A stretch of 64,000 nt of DNA from Pseudomonadota bacterium (GTDB lineage: Bacteria > Pseudomonadota > Gammaproteobacteria > Xanthomonadales > Xanthomonadaceae): positions 248,001 to 312,000 of the forward strand of contig JAKACT010000003.1 in assembly GCA_021821195.1 (NCBI GenBank), in the 5' to 3' direction. The notes under the pieces were generated by a model, which saw only the letters and a program-made list of their open reading frames with translations, searched no databases and had not been told where the DNA came from. Both the position numbers and the translations under genes were made by a program. Below are positions 18,090 to 29,154 of this stretch, piece by piece (the first letter of the stretch is position 1; the number at the start of each line of letters is the position of its first letter).

Positions 18090-19745
18090 ATGCCCAGCCT
18101 GAACTGGATCGGCAAAGACGCCGTCGTCAAACACCACAAGGACGTGCCGTTCCGCCTGCTGGAGCCGGTGCAGCCGCTGTCGTGCGCGGGGGATGCCGAC
18201 AACGCCGCCGACAGCGGCAACCTGATCGTGCAGGGCGACAACCTGCTGGCGCTGAAGGCGCTGCTGCCGCGCTACGCCGGACAGGTGAAATGCATCTACA
18301 TCGACCCGCCCTATAACACCGGCAACGAGGGCTGGGTCTATAACGACAACGTGAATTCACCAGAGATTCGCCGCTGGCTGGGCGAGGTGGTGGGCAAGGA
18401 AGGCGAGACGCTGGACCGGCACGATCGCTGGCTGTGCATGATGTATCCGCGGTTGATGCTGTTGAAGCAGTTTTTGCGGGAAGACGGGGCGATCTTTGTT
18501 TCGATTGACGACAACGAAGTGGCGACACTGCGTTTGTTGATGGATGAGATTTTTGGCCCGCAGAACTTCGTAGCTACCATTCTCTGGCAGAAAAAGTACG
18601 CCGCCTCAAACGATCACAAATCCATTGCACCCATGCACGACTTCGTGCTGGCTTATCAACGCACACCTAGCTGGCAGCGCAATTTGCTGCCACGCGGCGA
18701 CGTCAAGGACCGCCAGTATAAGTACGAGGATTCCGCAGGCATTTTTCGACCCGACAATTACACCTGCGCAAAGACAGCTGAAGAACGTCCAAACCTGTAC
18801 TACCCCGTCATCAACCCCAATACCGGGGAAGAAATCTGGCCTAAGCGCACGCGCGTCTGGTCCTATTCTCAGGAAGAACATCAGCGCCATGTAGTAGATG
18901 GGCTGATCTACTGGGGCAAGGATGGCAAAGGCAAGGTGCCTGCATACAAGCGTTACAAGCACGCGCTACGTAACGACGGAATCGTGCCGCAAACGCTTTG
19001 GCCGCATGAATTTGCCGGCCATACCGATGGTTCACGAAAAGAATTGCGCGAAGTGCTGCATGACATCCCGTCGGTTTCGGACTTCACCACGCCCAAACCT
19101 TCGCTGCTGATCCAACGCATCCTGCAAATCGCCAGCGACAAGGACTCCATCATCCTTGATAGCTTCGCCGGATCCGGCACCACCGCCCACGCCGTGCTGA
19201 AACAGAACGCCGAAGACGGCGGCAACCGCCGCTTCATCCTCGTCGAAATGGACGACGGCATCGCCCGCAACGTCACTGCCGAACGCGTCAAGCGCGTGGC
19301 CCGCGGCTACACCAACGCCAAGGGCGACGCCGTGCCCGGCCTGGGCGGCGGCTTCCAATTCTGCAAACTGGGCAAACCCCTCTTCGACGCGCGCGGCCAC
19401 ATCAGCAATGAAGTGCGCTTCGCCGAACTGGCGCGCTTCGTCTGGTTCATCGAAACCGGCATGGGCCTGCCGGCCAGCCGCGCCAGCCGCACCGCCGCCG
19501 ACACCGCCAGCCCGCTGCTGGGCGTGCACGAGGGCCGCGCCGTGTACCTGCTCTACAACGGCATCCTGAAAGATCGCAGCATCGACGGCGGCAACGTCCT
19601 CACCACCCCGCTGCTGGACCTGCTGCCCGCCCACCACGGCCCGCGCGTGGTCTATGGCGCCCGCTGCGCCATCGGCGCGGACCGCCTGCGCGCACTGGGC
19701 ATCACCTTCAAGCAACTGCCCTACCACCTACGGGTGGCACCGTGA
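18090..19745 (+). CDS. mod: Type III restriction-modification system, modification subunit (Mod)
   Basis: A 551-residue adenine-N6 DNA methyltransferase. The catalytic DPPY motif is YIDPPYNTGNEGW (about 69-81), preceded by NLIVQGDNLLALKALLP. The SAM-binding motif DSFAGSGTTAHAV comes after the variable region, the beta-class order used by type III Mod proteins. The target-recognition region lies between them (about 160-330), where the base composition drops compared with its flanks. ATG 18090 has AAGGA 10 bases upstream. It overlaps the RhuM gene by 4 bases (GTGA). It protects host DNA and supplies sequence specificity to the Mod-Res complex. The recognition site cannot be predicted here. Confidence 0.93.
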   Translation: MPSLNWIGKDAVVKHHKDVPFRLLEPVQPLSCAGDADNAADSGNLIVQGDNLLALKALLPRYAGQVKCIYIDPPYNTGNEGWVYNDNVNSPEIRRWLGEVVGKEGETLDRHDRWLCMMYPRLMLLKQFLREDGAIFVSIDDNEVATLRLLMDEIFGPQNFVATILWQKKYAASNDHKSIAPMHDFVLAYQRTPSWQRNLLPRGDVKDRQYKYEDSAGIFRPDNYTCAKTAEERPNLYYPVINPNTGEEIWPKRTRVWSYSQEEHQRHVVDGLIYWGKDGKGKVPAYKRYKHALRNDGIVPQTLWPHEFAGHTDGSRKELREVLHDIPSVSDFTTPKPSLLIQRILQIASDKDSIILDSFAGSGTTAHAVLKQNAEDGGNRRFILVEMDDGIARNVTAERVKRVARGYTNAKGDAVPGLGGGFQFCKLGKPLFDARGHISNEVRFAELARFVWFIETGMGLPASRASRTAADTASPLLGVHEGRAVYLLYNGILKDRSIDGGNVLTTPLLDLLPAHHGPRVVYGARCAIGADRLRALGITFKQLPYHLRVAP

Positions 19746-20800
19746 CCCCGCAGGACGACAACCCCGCGCCGCAGTCGGAACTGCTGCTGTACCGCGACGC
19801 CAACGCGCACACCCGGATCGAGGTGCGGCTGGAAGGCGACAACGTGTGGCTGGCGCAGCGGCAGATCGCCGAGCTGTATCAGGTGTCCGTCCCCACGGTC
19901 AACGAACATCTGGCCAACGCCTTCGACGAGGGAGAACTCGAACCTGAACGAACAATTCGGAAATTCCGAATTGTTCAAGCCGAAGGCCCGCGCGAGGTGC
20001 GCCGGCTGGTGGACCACTACAACCTGGCCGCCATCCTGGCCGTGGGCTACCGGGTGCGCTCCGCACGCGGCACCCAGTTCCGCCAGTGGGCCAGCCAACG
20101 GCTGTCGGAGTATCTGGTCAAGGGCTTCGCCATGGATGACGAACGCCTCAAGCGCGGCCCGGACGATGGCTACTTCGAAGAACTGCTGGCGCGCATCCGC
20201 GACATCCGCAGCTCGGAGCGGATGTTCTGGCGCAAGGTGCTGGACATCTACGCCACCAGCATTGATTACGACGCATCGGCGGATGCCAGCCAGCGCTTCT
20301 TCCAGACCGTGCAGAACAAGATGCACTGGGCCGCGCATGGCCACACCGCCGCCGAAGTGGTGCTGGCGCGTGCCGATGCGCGCCAGCCCAACATGGGCAT
20401 GACCAGCACCAGTGCCGGCCAACCGCGCCGGCAGGATGCGCCAATCGCCAAGAATTACCTGCACGAAGCCGAACTCGATGCGCTGAACCGCATCGTCACC
20501 GCCTATCTGGAATTCGCGGAATTGCAGGCCCTGAACCGCCAGCCGATGACGATGGCGGACTGGATCGCCAAGCTCGACGATTTCCTGCACCTGAGCGGGC
20601 GCGACCTGTTGACGCATGCCGGACGCGTGCGCCACGACGATGCCCTGCGCCACGCGCAGCAGCAATACGATGCCTGGCGCAAGCAGCAATCGGCCCTGCC
20701 GCAGGCGGTGGATCGCGATTTCGACAATGCGGCCCATGCCTTGCAGCCCGTGGCCCGCAAGCGCGGCAACGCCCGCACCCCCAAGGACAACGACGCATGA
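19742..20800 (+). CDS. RhuM-family protein embedded in the type III locus
   Basis: A 352-residue protein of the RhuM (virulence RhuM) family. The N-terminal half has a winged-helix-like DNA-binding region (VWLAQRQIAELYQVSVPTVN at about 34-53, then EHLANAFDEGELE) followed by REVRRLVDHYNLAAILAVGYRVRS and GTQFRQWASQRLSEYLVKGF. The C-terminal half is helical, with NYLHEAELDALNRIV and DWIAKLDDFL segments. It is sandwiched between mod and res with 4-base overlaps at both ends. RhuM genes are recurrent neighbours of restriction genes, but their role (regulator, toxin-like or accessory) is not established. Starts at GTG 19742. Confidence 0.85.
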   Translation: MTPQDDNPAPQSELLLYRDANAHTRIEVRLEGDNVWLAQRQIAELYQVSVPTVNEHLANAFDEGELEPERTIRKFRIVQAEGPREVRRLVDHYNLAAILAVGYRVRSARGTQFRQWASQRLSEYLVKGFAMDDERLKRGPDDGYFEELLARIRDIRSSERMFWRKVLDIYATSIDYDASADASQRFFQTVQNKMHWAAHGHTAAEVVLARADARQPNMGMTSTSAGQPRRQDAPIAKNYLHEAELDALNRIVTAYLEFAELQALNRQPMTMADWIAKLDDFLHLSGRDLLTHAGRVRHDDALRHAQQQYDAWRKQQSALPQAVDRDFDNAAHALQPVARKRGNARTPKDNDA

Positions 20801-23418
20801 GCCTGAAGGTCTACCAGTCCGACGTGCTGGACCGTTATGACACCTTCCTGCGCGCCTGGCGCGCGCAGGCGCAGGCGCATCCGGGCGAGCGCGTGGCCAG
20901 CCGGCTGGCATTCGAGGAATGCACGCTGGAAAACTTCGGCTTCCGCATTCCCTATCACGCGCCGCCGGCATTCGAAGCCAGCGACACCCCGGTGGTGTGC
21001 CTGCGGGTGCCCACCGGCGGCGGCAAGACCCTGATCGGCGGGCATGCCATCGCCCGGGTCAAGCGCAGCCTTGCGCCGGTGGAGCACAGCCTGACCCTGT
21101 GGCTGGTGCCCACCGACGCCATCCGCAGCCAGACCCTGCGCGCCCTGCGCACGCCGGGTGCGCTGCTGCACGACGAGCTGCGCACGCTGTTCGGCGAGGT
21201 GGCGGTGCTGGACATCGACGAGGCGCTGTCGGTGTCGCCGGCGGTGCTGGACAGCCACGACACCATCATCGTCACCACCATGCAGGCCTTCAAACAGGCG
21301 GAAACCGACCGTCTGGCGGTGTATCGCGCCAATGGCGCGCTGATGGAACATTTCCGCGGCATCGACGGCAGCGGCTGGTCGCTGGCCGAGGCGCTGGCGC
21401 TGCGCCGGCCGTTCATCGTGGTGGACGAGGCGCACAACCAGGGCAGCGCACTGGCCTTCGACACTCTGGCGCGGCTGGCGCCCTGCGCGGTGCTGGAACT
21501 GACGGCCACCCCCGACCGCATGCACCAGCCGTCCAACGTGCTGGTGTCGATTTCCGCATCCACCCTGCAAAGCGAGGACATGATCAAGCTGCCGGTGGAC
21601 ATGGCAGTACACCCGGACTGGCGGATCGCGCTGCGCGAGGCCATCGCCAAACTCGATGCGCTGCAGTCCTCCGCCGATGCCGAGCGCAGCGCCACCGGCG
21701 AGACGCTGCGCCCGATCATGCTGCTGCAGGCCGAGCGCCAGCAGAAGGACAACCCGGACGCGATGACCATCGACCGCGTGCGCGCCGCATTGATCGAACA
21801 GTTCGACGTGCCCGCCGCGCAGATCGCGCGTTCCGCAACCGGGGTCGATGAACTCAGCGACGCCGATCCGGCCACGCTGCGTTTCGTCATCACCGCCGAC
21901 AAGCTGCGCGAAGGCTGGGACTGGCCGGCGGCCTATGTGTTGATGAGTTTCCGCGGCAGCAGCACGCAAATGGCGCTGGAGCAGATCCTGAGCCGCGTGC
22001 TGCGGATGCCGCAGGTCACGCGCAAGCGGCAGGAGGCACTGAACTGCGCGTATGCGTTCGCGGTGTCGAACAACCTTGCCGAGGTGGCCGCCACCCTGCG
22101 CGACGGGCTGGTGCAGGCCGGCTTCGAACGCCAGGACGCCAAGGATCTGGTGCGCGGCACGGCGTTGAGCAACGGCAACGACGATCTGCTGCGCGCGCAG
22201 GCCAGCGTCAGCGTGCCGCTGCCGGCGCAGGACGGCCGGCTGGTGCTGCCCGATCTTTCGCAGCTGCCGGAGGCCACCCGCAGGCGCATCGAAACCAAGC
22301 TGGAGCTGTCCCCGGAAACCGGCAGCCTCACGCTGCGCGGCGAATGGAGTGCCAAGGAACAAAAGGCGCTGAAGGAGGCATTCCGTGAACCCGCCGCCGT
22401 TGCCGCGCTGGAGCAGGCATTCACCCACCTGCAATCCCCTGTGGCTGCGCCACCGAAGACACCTTCCGAACTGGGCCAGACGTTCGAATTGCCGCTGCTG
22501 GCGTGGTCGCAAGGCGACTTGCTCTGCGATCTTGGCAATGCCCCCACGCTGGAAGGCACGCTGACGCTGGCCGACGTCGATTTTGCGCTGGACAACGCAG
22601 CGTTCCCGCGCGAGCTGGAAACCCTGCAGCGCGCACGTCTGCGGCTGGGCGATGCGGAAAAACTCAAGCTGGACCCGCTGGAACAACTCGACGTGCAGCT
22701 GGGCTTGTTCGGCGTGCGCGATACCGCCAGCCTTGAAGACCTGCAGTGGACGCTGGAACAGCGCCTGGCCGCGCCGGATCTGGACCCGGAAGACCTGGCC
22801 GCCTGGCTGTCCGGCGTGCTGCGACACCTGCTGGAAGTGCGTGGCTTCAGCTGCAGCGAACTGGTGTATCAGCGGGTGGAGCTGAGCGACGTTCTGGCCC
22901 AACGCATCGCCCACGCCCGACGCCACGGCCAGCACCAGCGTTTCCTCGACCTGCTGGGCGATGAGAGCCGGATGAGCGCCGATGCCCGCCTGCAATGCGT
23001 GTTCAGATCTGGTCGCTACGCCTGGGACTGGCAGTACAACGGCTTCGTCACCCTGCCCAGGCACTTCTTCCCGCAAATCGGCAACCTGCAATCGCAGGGC
23101 GAAGAATTCGAATGCGCCGACTTCATCGCCAACCGGCTGGACGGCGTGCGCGACTGGGTGCGCAACATCGAGCGCAAACCCGGCGCGTTCTCACTGCCGA
23201 CGTCCCACCAGCGCTTCTACCCGGACTTCCTGGTGCGGATGACCGATGACCGCATGCTGGTCGTTGAATACAAGGGTGCACACCTGTACGACAACCCGGA
23301 GCAGGTTGAAAAGCGCCGCATCGGCCAGCTGTGGGCGCGCCGCGCGGGCGAACGCTTCCGCTTCGTCATGCCCAAGCGCAAGGACTGGGGCATGATCCGC
23401 GCGGCGCTGGGGGCATAA
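20797..23418 (+). CDS. res: Type III restriction-modification system, restriction subunit (Res)
   Basis: An 873-residue SF2 helicase-nuclease. Walker A is PTGGGKT (72-78), DEAH is at 210-213, TATP at 236-239, and the second RecA lobe includes DKLREGWDWPAAYVLMSF and QILSRVLRMP. The C-terminal nuclease domain has YPDFLVRM ... VVEYKG (about 808-827), the PD-(D/E)xK motif with Asp and Glu-x-Lys. All motifs are intact, so the enzyme should be active. Together with Mod it cuts foreign DNA after ATP-dependent communication between two unmethylated sites. It overlaps the RhuM gene by 4 bases (ATGA) and closes the operon. Confidence 0.95.
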   Translation: MSLKVYQSDVLDRYDTFLRAWRAQAQAHPGERVASRLAFEECTLENFGFRIPYHAPPAFEASDTPVVCLRVPTGGGKTLIGGHAIARVKRSLAPVEHSLTLWLVPTDAIRSQTLRALRTPGALLHDELRTLFGEVAVLDIDEALSVSPAVLDSHDTIIVTTMQAFKQAETDRLAVYRANGALMEHFRGIDGSGWSLAEALALRRPFIVVDEAHNQGSALAFDTLARLAPCAVLELTATPDRMHQPSNVLVSISASTLQSEDMIKLPVDMAVHPDWRIALREAIAKLDALQSSADAERSATGETLRPIMLLQAERQQKDNPDAMTIDRVRAALIEQFDVPAAQIARSATGVDELSDADPATLRFVITADKLREGWDWPAAYVLMSFRGSSTQMALEQILSRVLRMPQVTRKRQEALNCAYAFAVSNNLAEVAATLRDGLVQAGFERQDAKDLVRGTALSNGNDDLLRAQASVSVPLPAQDGRLVLPDLSQLPEATRRRIETKLELSPETGSLTLRGEWSAKEQKALKEAFREPAAVAALEQAFTHLQSPVAAPPKTPSELGQTFELPLLAWSQGDLLCDLGNAPTLEGTLTLADVDFALDNAAFPRELETLQRARLRLGDAEKLKLDPLEQLDVQLGLFGVRDTASLEDLQWTLEQRLAAPDLDPEDLAAWLSGVLRHLLEVRGFSCSELVYQRVELSDVLAQRIAHARRHGQHQRFLDLLGDESRMSADARLQCVFRSGRYAWDWQYNGFVTLPRHFFPQIGNLQSQGEEFECADFIANRLDGVRDWVRNIERKPGAFSLPTSHQRFYPDFLVRMTDDRMLVVEYKGAHLYDNPEQVEKRRIGQLWARRAGERFRFVMPKRKDWGMIRAALGA

Positions 23419-23450
23419 GGCGTGAGCTGGCAAGTCCGGTAACCAATGCC

Positions 23451-24032
23451 ATGAGCCTTCCGCCCTTCTCCCTGTCCACCCACGGCGTCCGCCTGGAACC
23501 ACTGGCGCGCGACCATATCGCGGCGCTGCAGGACGCGGTGGACGATGGCGACATCGGCGCGATCAACTACGTCAACGTGCCCGCCCGCGACGGCATCCCG
23601 GGCTGGGTGGAAGAGGCGCTGGCGATGCGCGACGCCGGCCGGCAGCTGCCGTTCGCGATCGTCGCCGGCGGTCGCGTGGTGGGCAGCACCCGCTTCTACG
23701 ACATCGACCTGTCGGTGCCCACGCTGGCGATCGGCTACACCTTCCACGCGGCATCGGTCTGGCGCAGCCACGTCAATACCGCGGGCAAGCGGCTGATGCT
23801 GGGGCATGCCTTCGACACCCTGCGCGCACAGTCGGTGTATTTCCACACCAGCCACCAGAACCTGCGTTCGCAGGCGGCGATCGAGCGGCTGGGCGCGCAG
23901 CGTGACGGCATTCTGCGCGCGCACCGCCGCCACAAGGACGGCAGCCTGCGCGATACCCATGTGTACTCGATCACCGCGCCGGAATGGCCGGCGATCCGCA
24001 CCCGGCTGGACGCGCGCCTCGCCGCCGGCTGA
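23451..24032 (+). CDS. GNAT family N-acetyltransferase (RimJ/RimL-like)
   Basis: A 193-residue acetyltransferase of the RimJ/RimL type, which classically acetylates ribosomal protein or other N-terminal amines. It begins HGVRLEPLARDHIAAL, a typical N-terminal strand-helix, and has IGYTFHAASVWRSHVNTAGKRLML as the cofactor region and [20 protein letters not shown] near the C terminus. ATG 23451 was chosen because the upstream extension lies over the res C terminus. It lies 32 bases after res but is not overlapping, unlike the island genes, and its composition resembles the chromosome. Substrate unknown. Confidence 0.85.
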   Translation: MSLPPFSLSTHGVRLEPLARDHIAALQDAVDDGDIGAINYVNVPARDGIPGWVEEALAMRDAGRQLPFAIVAGGRVVGSTRFYDIDLSVPTLAIGYTFHAASVWRSHVNTAGKRLMLGHAFDTLRAQSVYFHTSHQNLRSQAAIERLGAQRDGILRAHRRHKDGSLRDTHVYSITAPEWPAIRTRLDARLAAG

Positions 24033-24105
24033 ACGCCGCGCGTCGTCACTGGCGCGTGCGGCCGGGACGCGCCGGCCCTTTCCCTCCGCTGCGCGGAAGA
24101 CCCGC

Positions 24106-26325
24106 TTACCAGTCGATGCCGAGAGTGACGCTGACGTTGCGGCCCGGGCGCGTGTAGAAGTCGAGCGGCGGCGTGGTGGCGAGCGGATCGATGCCGCGCA
24201 CCGAAGTCCAGTCCCAATACCTGCGGTCGGCAATGTTCTGCAGCCCCAGGCCCAACCGCATGCCGGGACGGAACCGCCACCACGCGTAGGCATCCAGCAG
24301 GGCGTGGCCGGGCGCGCGGAACAGCGGGCCGGCGCTGGTATCCAGGCGCCCCTGCCGGGCCACGCCGGTGGCCACGAATTCCGCGCCCCAGCGGCCTTCC
24401 AGCGGCTCCCAGCTCGCTCCCAGCATCAGTCTCGCGGGCGCCACGCTGTTGAGCGGCCGGTCGCGTTCCTGGTCGCGCCCGTGCGCCCAGGCCACGGCGG
24501 CGCGCAGCGCCCAGTCGCTGGTCGCGCCCGGGCTGTAGGACAGGCTGGCCTCGACGCCATGGATGGATGCGCGCGTGCGGTTGACCGACTGGAACACCAG
24601 CGCGCGCGTCACCGGATCGATGCCCAGGTTGGCACGCGATTCGATGAGGTCCCGGTAGCGGTTGCGATAGGCCGACAGCTGCGCCTGCAGCCGCGGCCCT
24701 TCCCAGCGCCAGCCGAGTTCCAGGCCTTGGCTGCGCTCCGGCCGCAGCTGCGGATTCGGGCGGACTTCGTAGTTCAGCAGCGCCAGCGACAGGCCGATGT
24801 TGACGTCGCCGAACGGTGGCGCGCGGAAACCGCGCGCGTACTGGGCGAACCAGGTCGAATGCTCGCTGCTGCGCCAGCGCAGGCCTAGCTTCGGCGTCCA
24901 CGCGCTGCGGGCGATGTCGGCCACGGCCACGCCGGGGTAGTCCTCGCGGAACATCGCATCGGCCTCGGCGTCCAGCCGGTAGCGCTCCCAGCGCAGCCCC
25001 GGGATCACCGCGAAGGTTTCGCCGATGCCGATCTCGTCCTGCCAGAACGCACCCAGCTCGGTGCTGCGACTTTCGGGGAAATCGCGCACCGGGAACCGCT
25101 CGCCCAGCACCACGTTGCTGCTGGCGCCGGTGGCCAGGTTGATCTCGCGGCCGTCGCGGTAACCGCTGTAGCGGGTGCGCGCGTATTCCAGCCCGAACAC
25201 ATGCCAGTGCGACCAGGCGCCGGCCTTGGAGCGCGCCTGGCCCAGCCACTTCAGCCCGGTGTTGCGCTGCCGCAGGTCGAAGCGGCGCTCGCGCAGCGAC
25301 GGGAACGGCGTGGTGCGGTCGGCCAGGCGGGCCTGGGCAGTGTCCTGCAGGCTGCGGTTGCGCTGCCCGTAAACCAGCAGCTCCGATGCGTCCAGCCAAG
25401 CCGCATTAGGCGTCCACTCGCCCTTGAGGCTGGCGCGATCGCGCTCGAAACGGTCGTCACCCAGCAGTTCGGTGGTGGTCGCCAGGCGCCCCGGGCCGAA
25501 CCGTGACGAGCGCATATCGACTTCGCTGCGGCCGCGGGCGGCGTCCAGCGCGAAGGTCCAGCGTCCCAGCGCGCCGCCATCCCATGCCAGCTTGGCCAGC
25601 GCGCTCCGCCGCCACTGGTCCACGGGATTGGCGGGCATGCTCGTGGACGCGTTTTCTACCTCATGGCCCTCGCGATGGGACAGCAGCAGCATGCCCTGCA
25701 GTGCACCGCTGCCGCCGGCCATCGACACCGACAGCTGGCGGCCGCGATCGCGCCCGGTCCAGCCCAGCCTCCCCCCGAGGTAAGCCTGGCCCTCCACGCG
25801 ATCCAGCAGATCCTGCGGATCCAGCGTGCGCCAGGCCACCACCCCCGCCAGCGCATCGCTGCCGTACAGCGTGGACGCCGGGCCGCGCAGGATTTCCACC
25901 CGCTGCACCGCGGCGATATCGACCAGGTCGCGCCCGGCAGCGGCGAACTGGCCCACGCTGAAGCCCTCGGCCAGCGGCACCCCGTCGATTTCCATGCCTA
26001 CCCGGTTGCCGTCCAGTCCACGCACGGAGAATCCCTGCCAGCCGAACCGGGAAACATCACCCAATGCGTCCACGCCGGGCTCGTAACGGACCAGGTCGGC
26101 GATGGTCTGCACCTGCCGGCGCTCGATGGTTTCGCGGTCCAGGCCGCTGACCGTGCCGACTACCTGCGCCGCGGGTTCCGCTGCCTTGCTGGCCACCACC
26201 ACCACCCGATCCAGCCTGCGGATCCCGTCCTCCGCGGGGATGGCCGCGGCGGACTGCGCATGCGCCAGCGGCGACAGCGCGACCGCGATTGCCGCGCAAA
26301 GGGTTTTTCCAGTGGAATTGCGCAT
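24106..26325 (-). CDS. TonB-dependent receptor, heme/hemoglobin type
   Basis: A 739-residue outer-membrane receptor with signal peptide (ending AHAQ), an N-terminal plug (about 40-170, with RYEPGVDALGDVSRFGWQGF and VEILRGPASTLYGSDALAG) and a 22-strand barrel ending in aromatic W. It carries FRAPPF (a FRAP box) and RPNPQLRPERSQGLELGW, the NPxL-type box of heme/hemoglobin receptors. The His that heme receptors carry between these two boxes is missing (the segment is GDVNIGLSLALLNYEV), so the ligand may not be heme. ATG 26325 has no clear ribosome site; a TTG 15 bases earlier is the alternative. It is divergent from nirS, and an FNR/ANR-type box lies between them. Confidence 0.85.
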   Translation of the reverse strand: MRNSTGKTLCAAIAVALSPLAHAQSAAAIPAEDGIRRLDRVVVVASKAAEPAAQVVGTVSGLDRETIERRQVQTIADLVRYEPGVDALGDVSRFGWQGFSVRGLDGNRVGMEIDGVPLAEGFSVGQFAAAGRDLVDIAAVQRVEILRGPASTLYGSDALAGVVAWRTLDPQDLLDRVEGQAYLGGRLGWTGRDRGRQLSVSMAGGSGALQGMLLLSHREGHEVENASTSMPANPVDQWRRSALAKLAWDGGALGRWTFALDAARGRSEVDMRSSRFGPGRLATTTELLGDDRFERDRASLKGEWTPNAAWLDASELLVYGQRNRSLQDTAQARLADRTTPFPSLRERRFDLRQRNTGLKWLGQARSKAGAWSHWHVFGLEYARTRYSGYRDGREINLATGASSNVVLGERFPVRDFPESRSTELGAFWQDEIGIGETFAVIPGLRWERYRLDAEADAMFREDYPGVAVADIARSAWTPKLGLRWRSSEHSTWFAQYARGFRAPPFGDVNIGLSLALLNYEVRPNPQLRPERSQGLELGWRWEGPRLQAQLSAYRNRYRDLIESRANLGIDPVTRALVFQSVNRTRASIHGVEASLSYSPGATSDWALRAAVAWAHGRDQERDRPLNSVAPARLMLGASWEPLEGRWGAEFVATGVARQGRLDTSAGPLFRAPGHALLDAYAWWRFRPGMRLGLGLQNIADRRYWDWTSVRGIDPLATTPPLDFYTRPGRNVSVTLGIDW

Positions 26326-26379
26326 GGGAATGGGCTGCAACTGGGCCCCGGGATTCTAGGCCGGGAGGGCGGATTTATT

Positions 26380-26393
26380 TTGATTTGAATCAG
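26380..26393. promoter_or_regulatory. FNR/ANR-type box between the TonB receptor and nirS
   Basis: TTGATTTGAATCAG matches the FNR/ANR consensus TTGATnnnnATCAA at 9 of 10 fixed positions. Its centre (26386.5) sits 41.5 bases before a possible start at about 26428 for nirS (-10 candidate GAGAAT 26416-26421) and also 41.5 bases before about 26345 for the receptor (-10 candidate TAGAAT on the minus strand, 26358-26353). One dimer could therefore activate either or both genes when oxygen is low. Confidence 0.75.
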
Positions 26394-26434
26394 ATGGCCC
26401 CGGCTGCAACCGGCCGAGAATCACCGTGCATTGA

Positions 26435-28603
<2,169 letters not shown>

Positions 28604-28633
28604 GTCGAACCGCCACCATCCCGCACTACCCCG

Positions 28634-28662
28634 CCCCGCCGGCAGCCGCCGGCGGGGTTTTT
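28634..28662 (+). terminator. Rho-independent terminator of nirS
   Basis: Perfect 10-bp GC stem (28634-28643 with 28648-28657), loop AGCC, then five T residues, 31 bases after the nirS stop. Confidence 0.85.
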
Positions 28663-28695
28663 CATGGCCGACGTTCCCACGCCGTTGCCGCGACG

Positions 28696-28729
28696 AAAAA
28701 AAAAAGCGGCGCTCCGTCGGGAGCGCCGC
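28696..28729 (-). terminator. Rho-independent terminator of the HiPIP gene
   Basis: On the minus strand a perfect 10-bp stem (28729-28720 with 28715-28706), tetraloop, then ten uninterrupted T residues (28705-28696): one of the strongest terminators in the window, 36 bases after the HiPIP stop. Confidence 0.92.
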
Positions 28730-28764
28730 CGATTGCAAATCGTCGCTGGCGAATGGCGCCGCGA

Positions 28765-29097
28765 TCAGACCTTCTTGGCCCAGGCGCTGCACCAGCCCTT
28801 GGCCGCCACGCTGTTCTGCGGGAACAGCGTGCACGGGCCGTAAGCCTGGCCCGCCGCGCCCTTGAAGAACATGCAGTTGCTGCAATCGCTGCCGGCCTTG
28901 AAGGCCTTGTGGGCCAGCCCCTTGGTGCTTTCCACGTAATTCAGCGCCTTGGCCTGGGCGTTGTCCAGCGGCAGCTTCGGAAGCGCGCCCGCAGGCGCCT
29001 TGGCCTGCGCGAGGACATCCTTTGCGGCCAGCGGTACCAGCGCCAGCAGCGCCGCATAACCGATGAAACGACGGCGGCCGGAATCATGTTGGTTCAT
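28765..29097 (-). CDS. hip: High-potential iron-sulfur protein (HiPIP), Tat-exported
   Basis: A 110-residue small electron carrier. The N terminus has a twin-arginine signal (RRRFIGYAALLAL, residues 8-20) and cleavage near VLAQA. The mature domain holds the four HiPIP cluster ligands Cys72, Cys75, Cys89 and Cys103 (CxxC-x13-C-x13-C) that bind a 4Fe-4S cluster cycling between +2 and +3 in the periplasm. GGAGG (29107-29111) lies 9 bases before ATG 29097. An FNR/ANR-like box lies at 29155-29168 at class II distance. Convergent with nirS, it is the most obvious local candidate to feed electrons to that enzyme, which is inference. Confidence 0.93.
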   Translation of the reverse strand: MNQHDSGRRRFIGYAALLALVPLAAKDVLAQAKAPAGALPKLPLDNAQAKALNYVESTKGLAHKAFKAGSDCSNCMFFKGAAGQAYGPCTLFPQNSVAAKGWCSAWAKKV

Positions 29098-29154
29098 GGT
29101 GGAAAGCCTCCTTGGGGAATATGGGGATCATCGGCCAGGCGATATCCGGGGATA

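Noticed and set aside
20503-23091. An 862-codon minus-strand frame opposite the restriction gene
   Set aside because: Composition is Arg/Gln/His/Val-rich shadow coding of the res gene, with no domain; res itself has all motifs intact.
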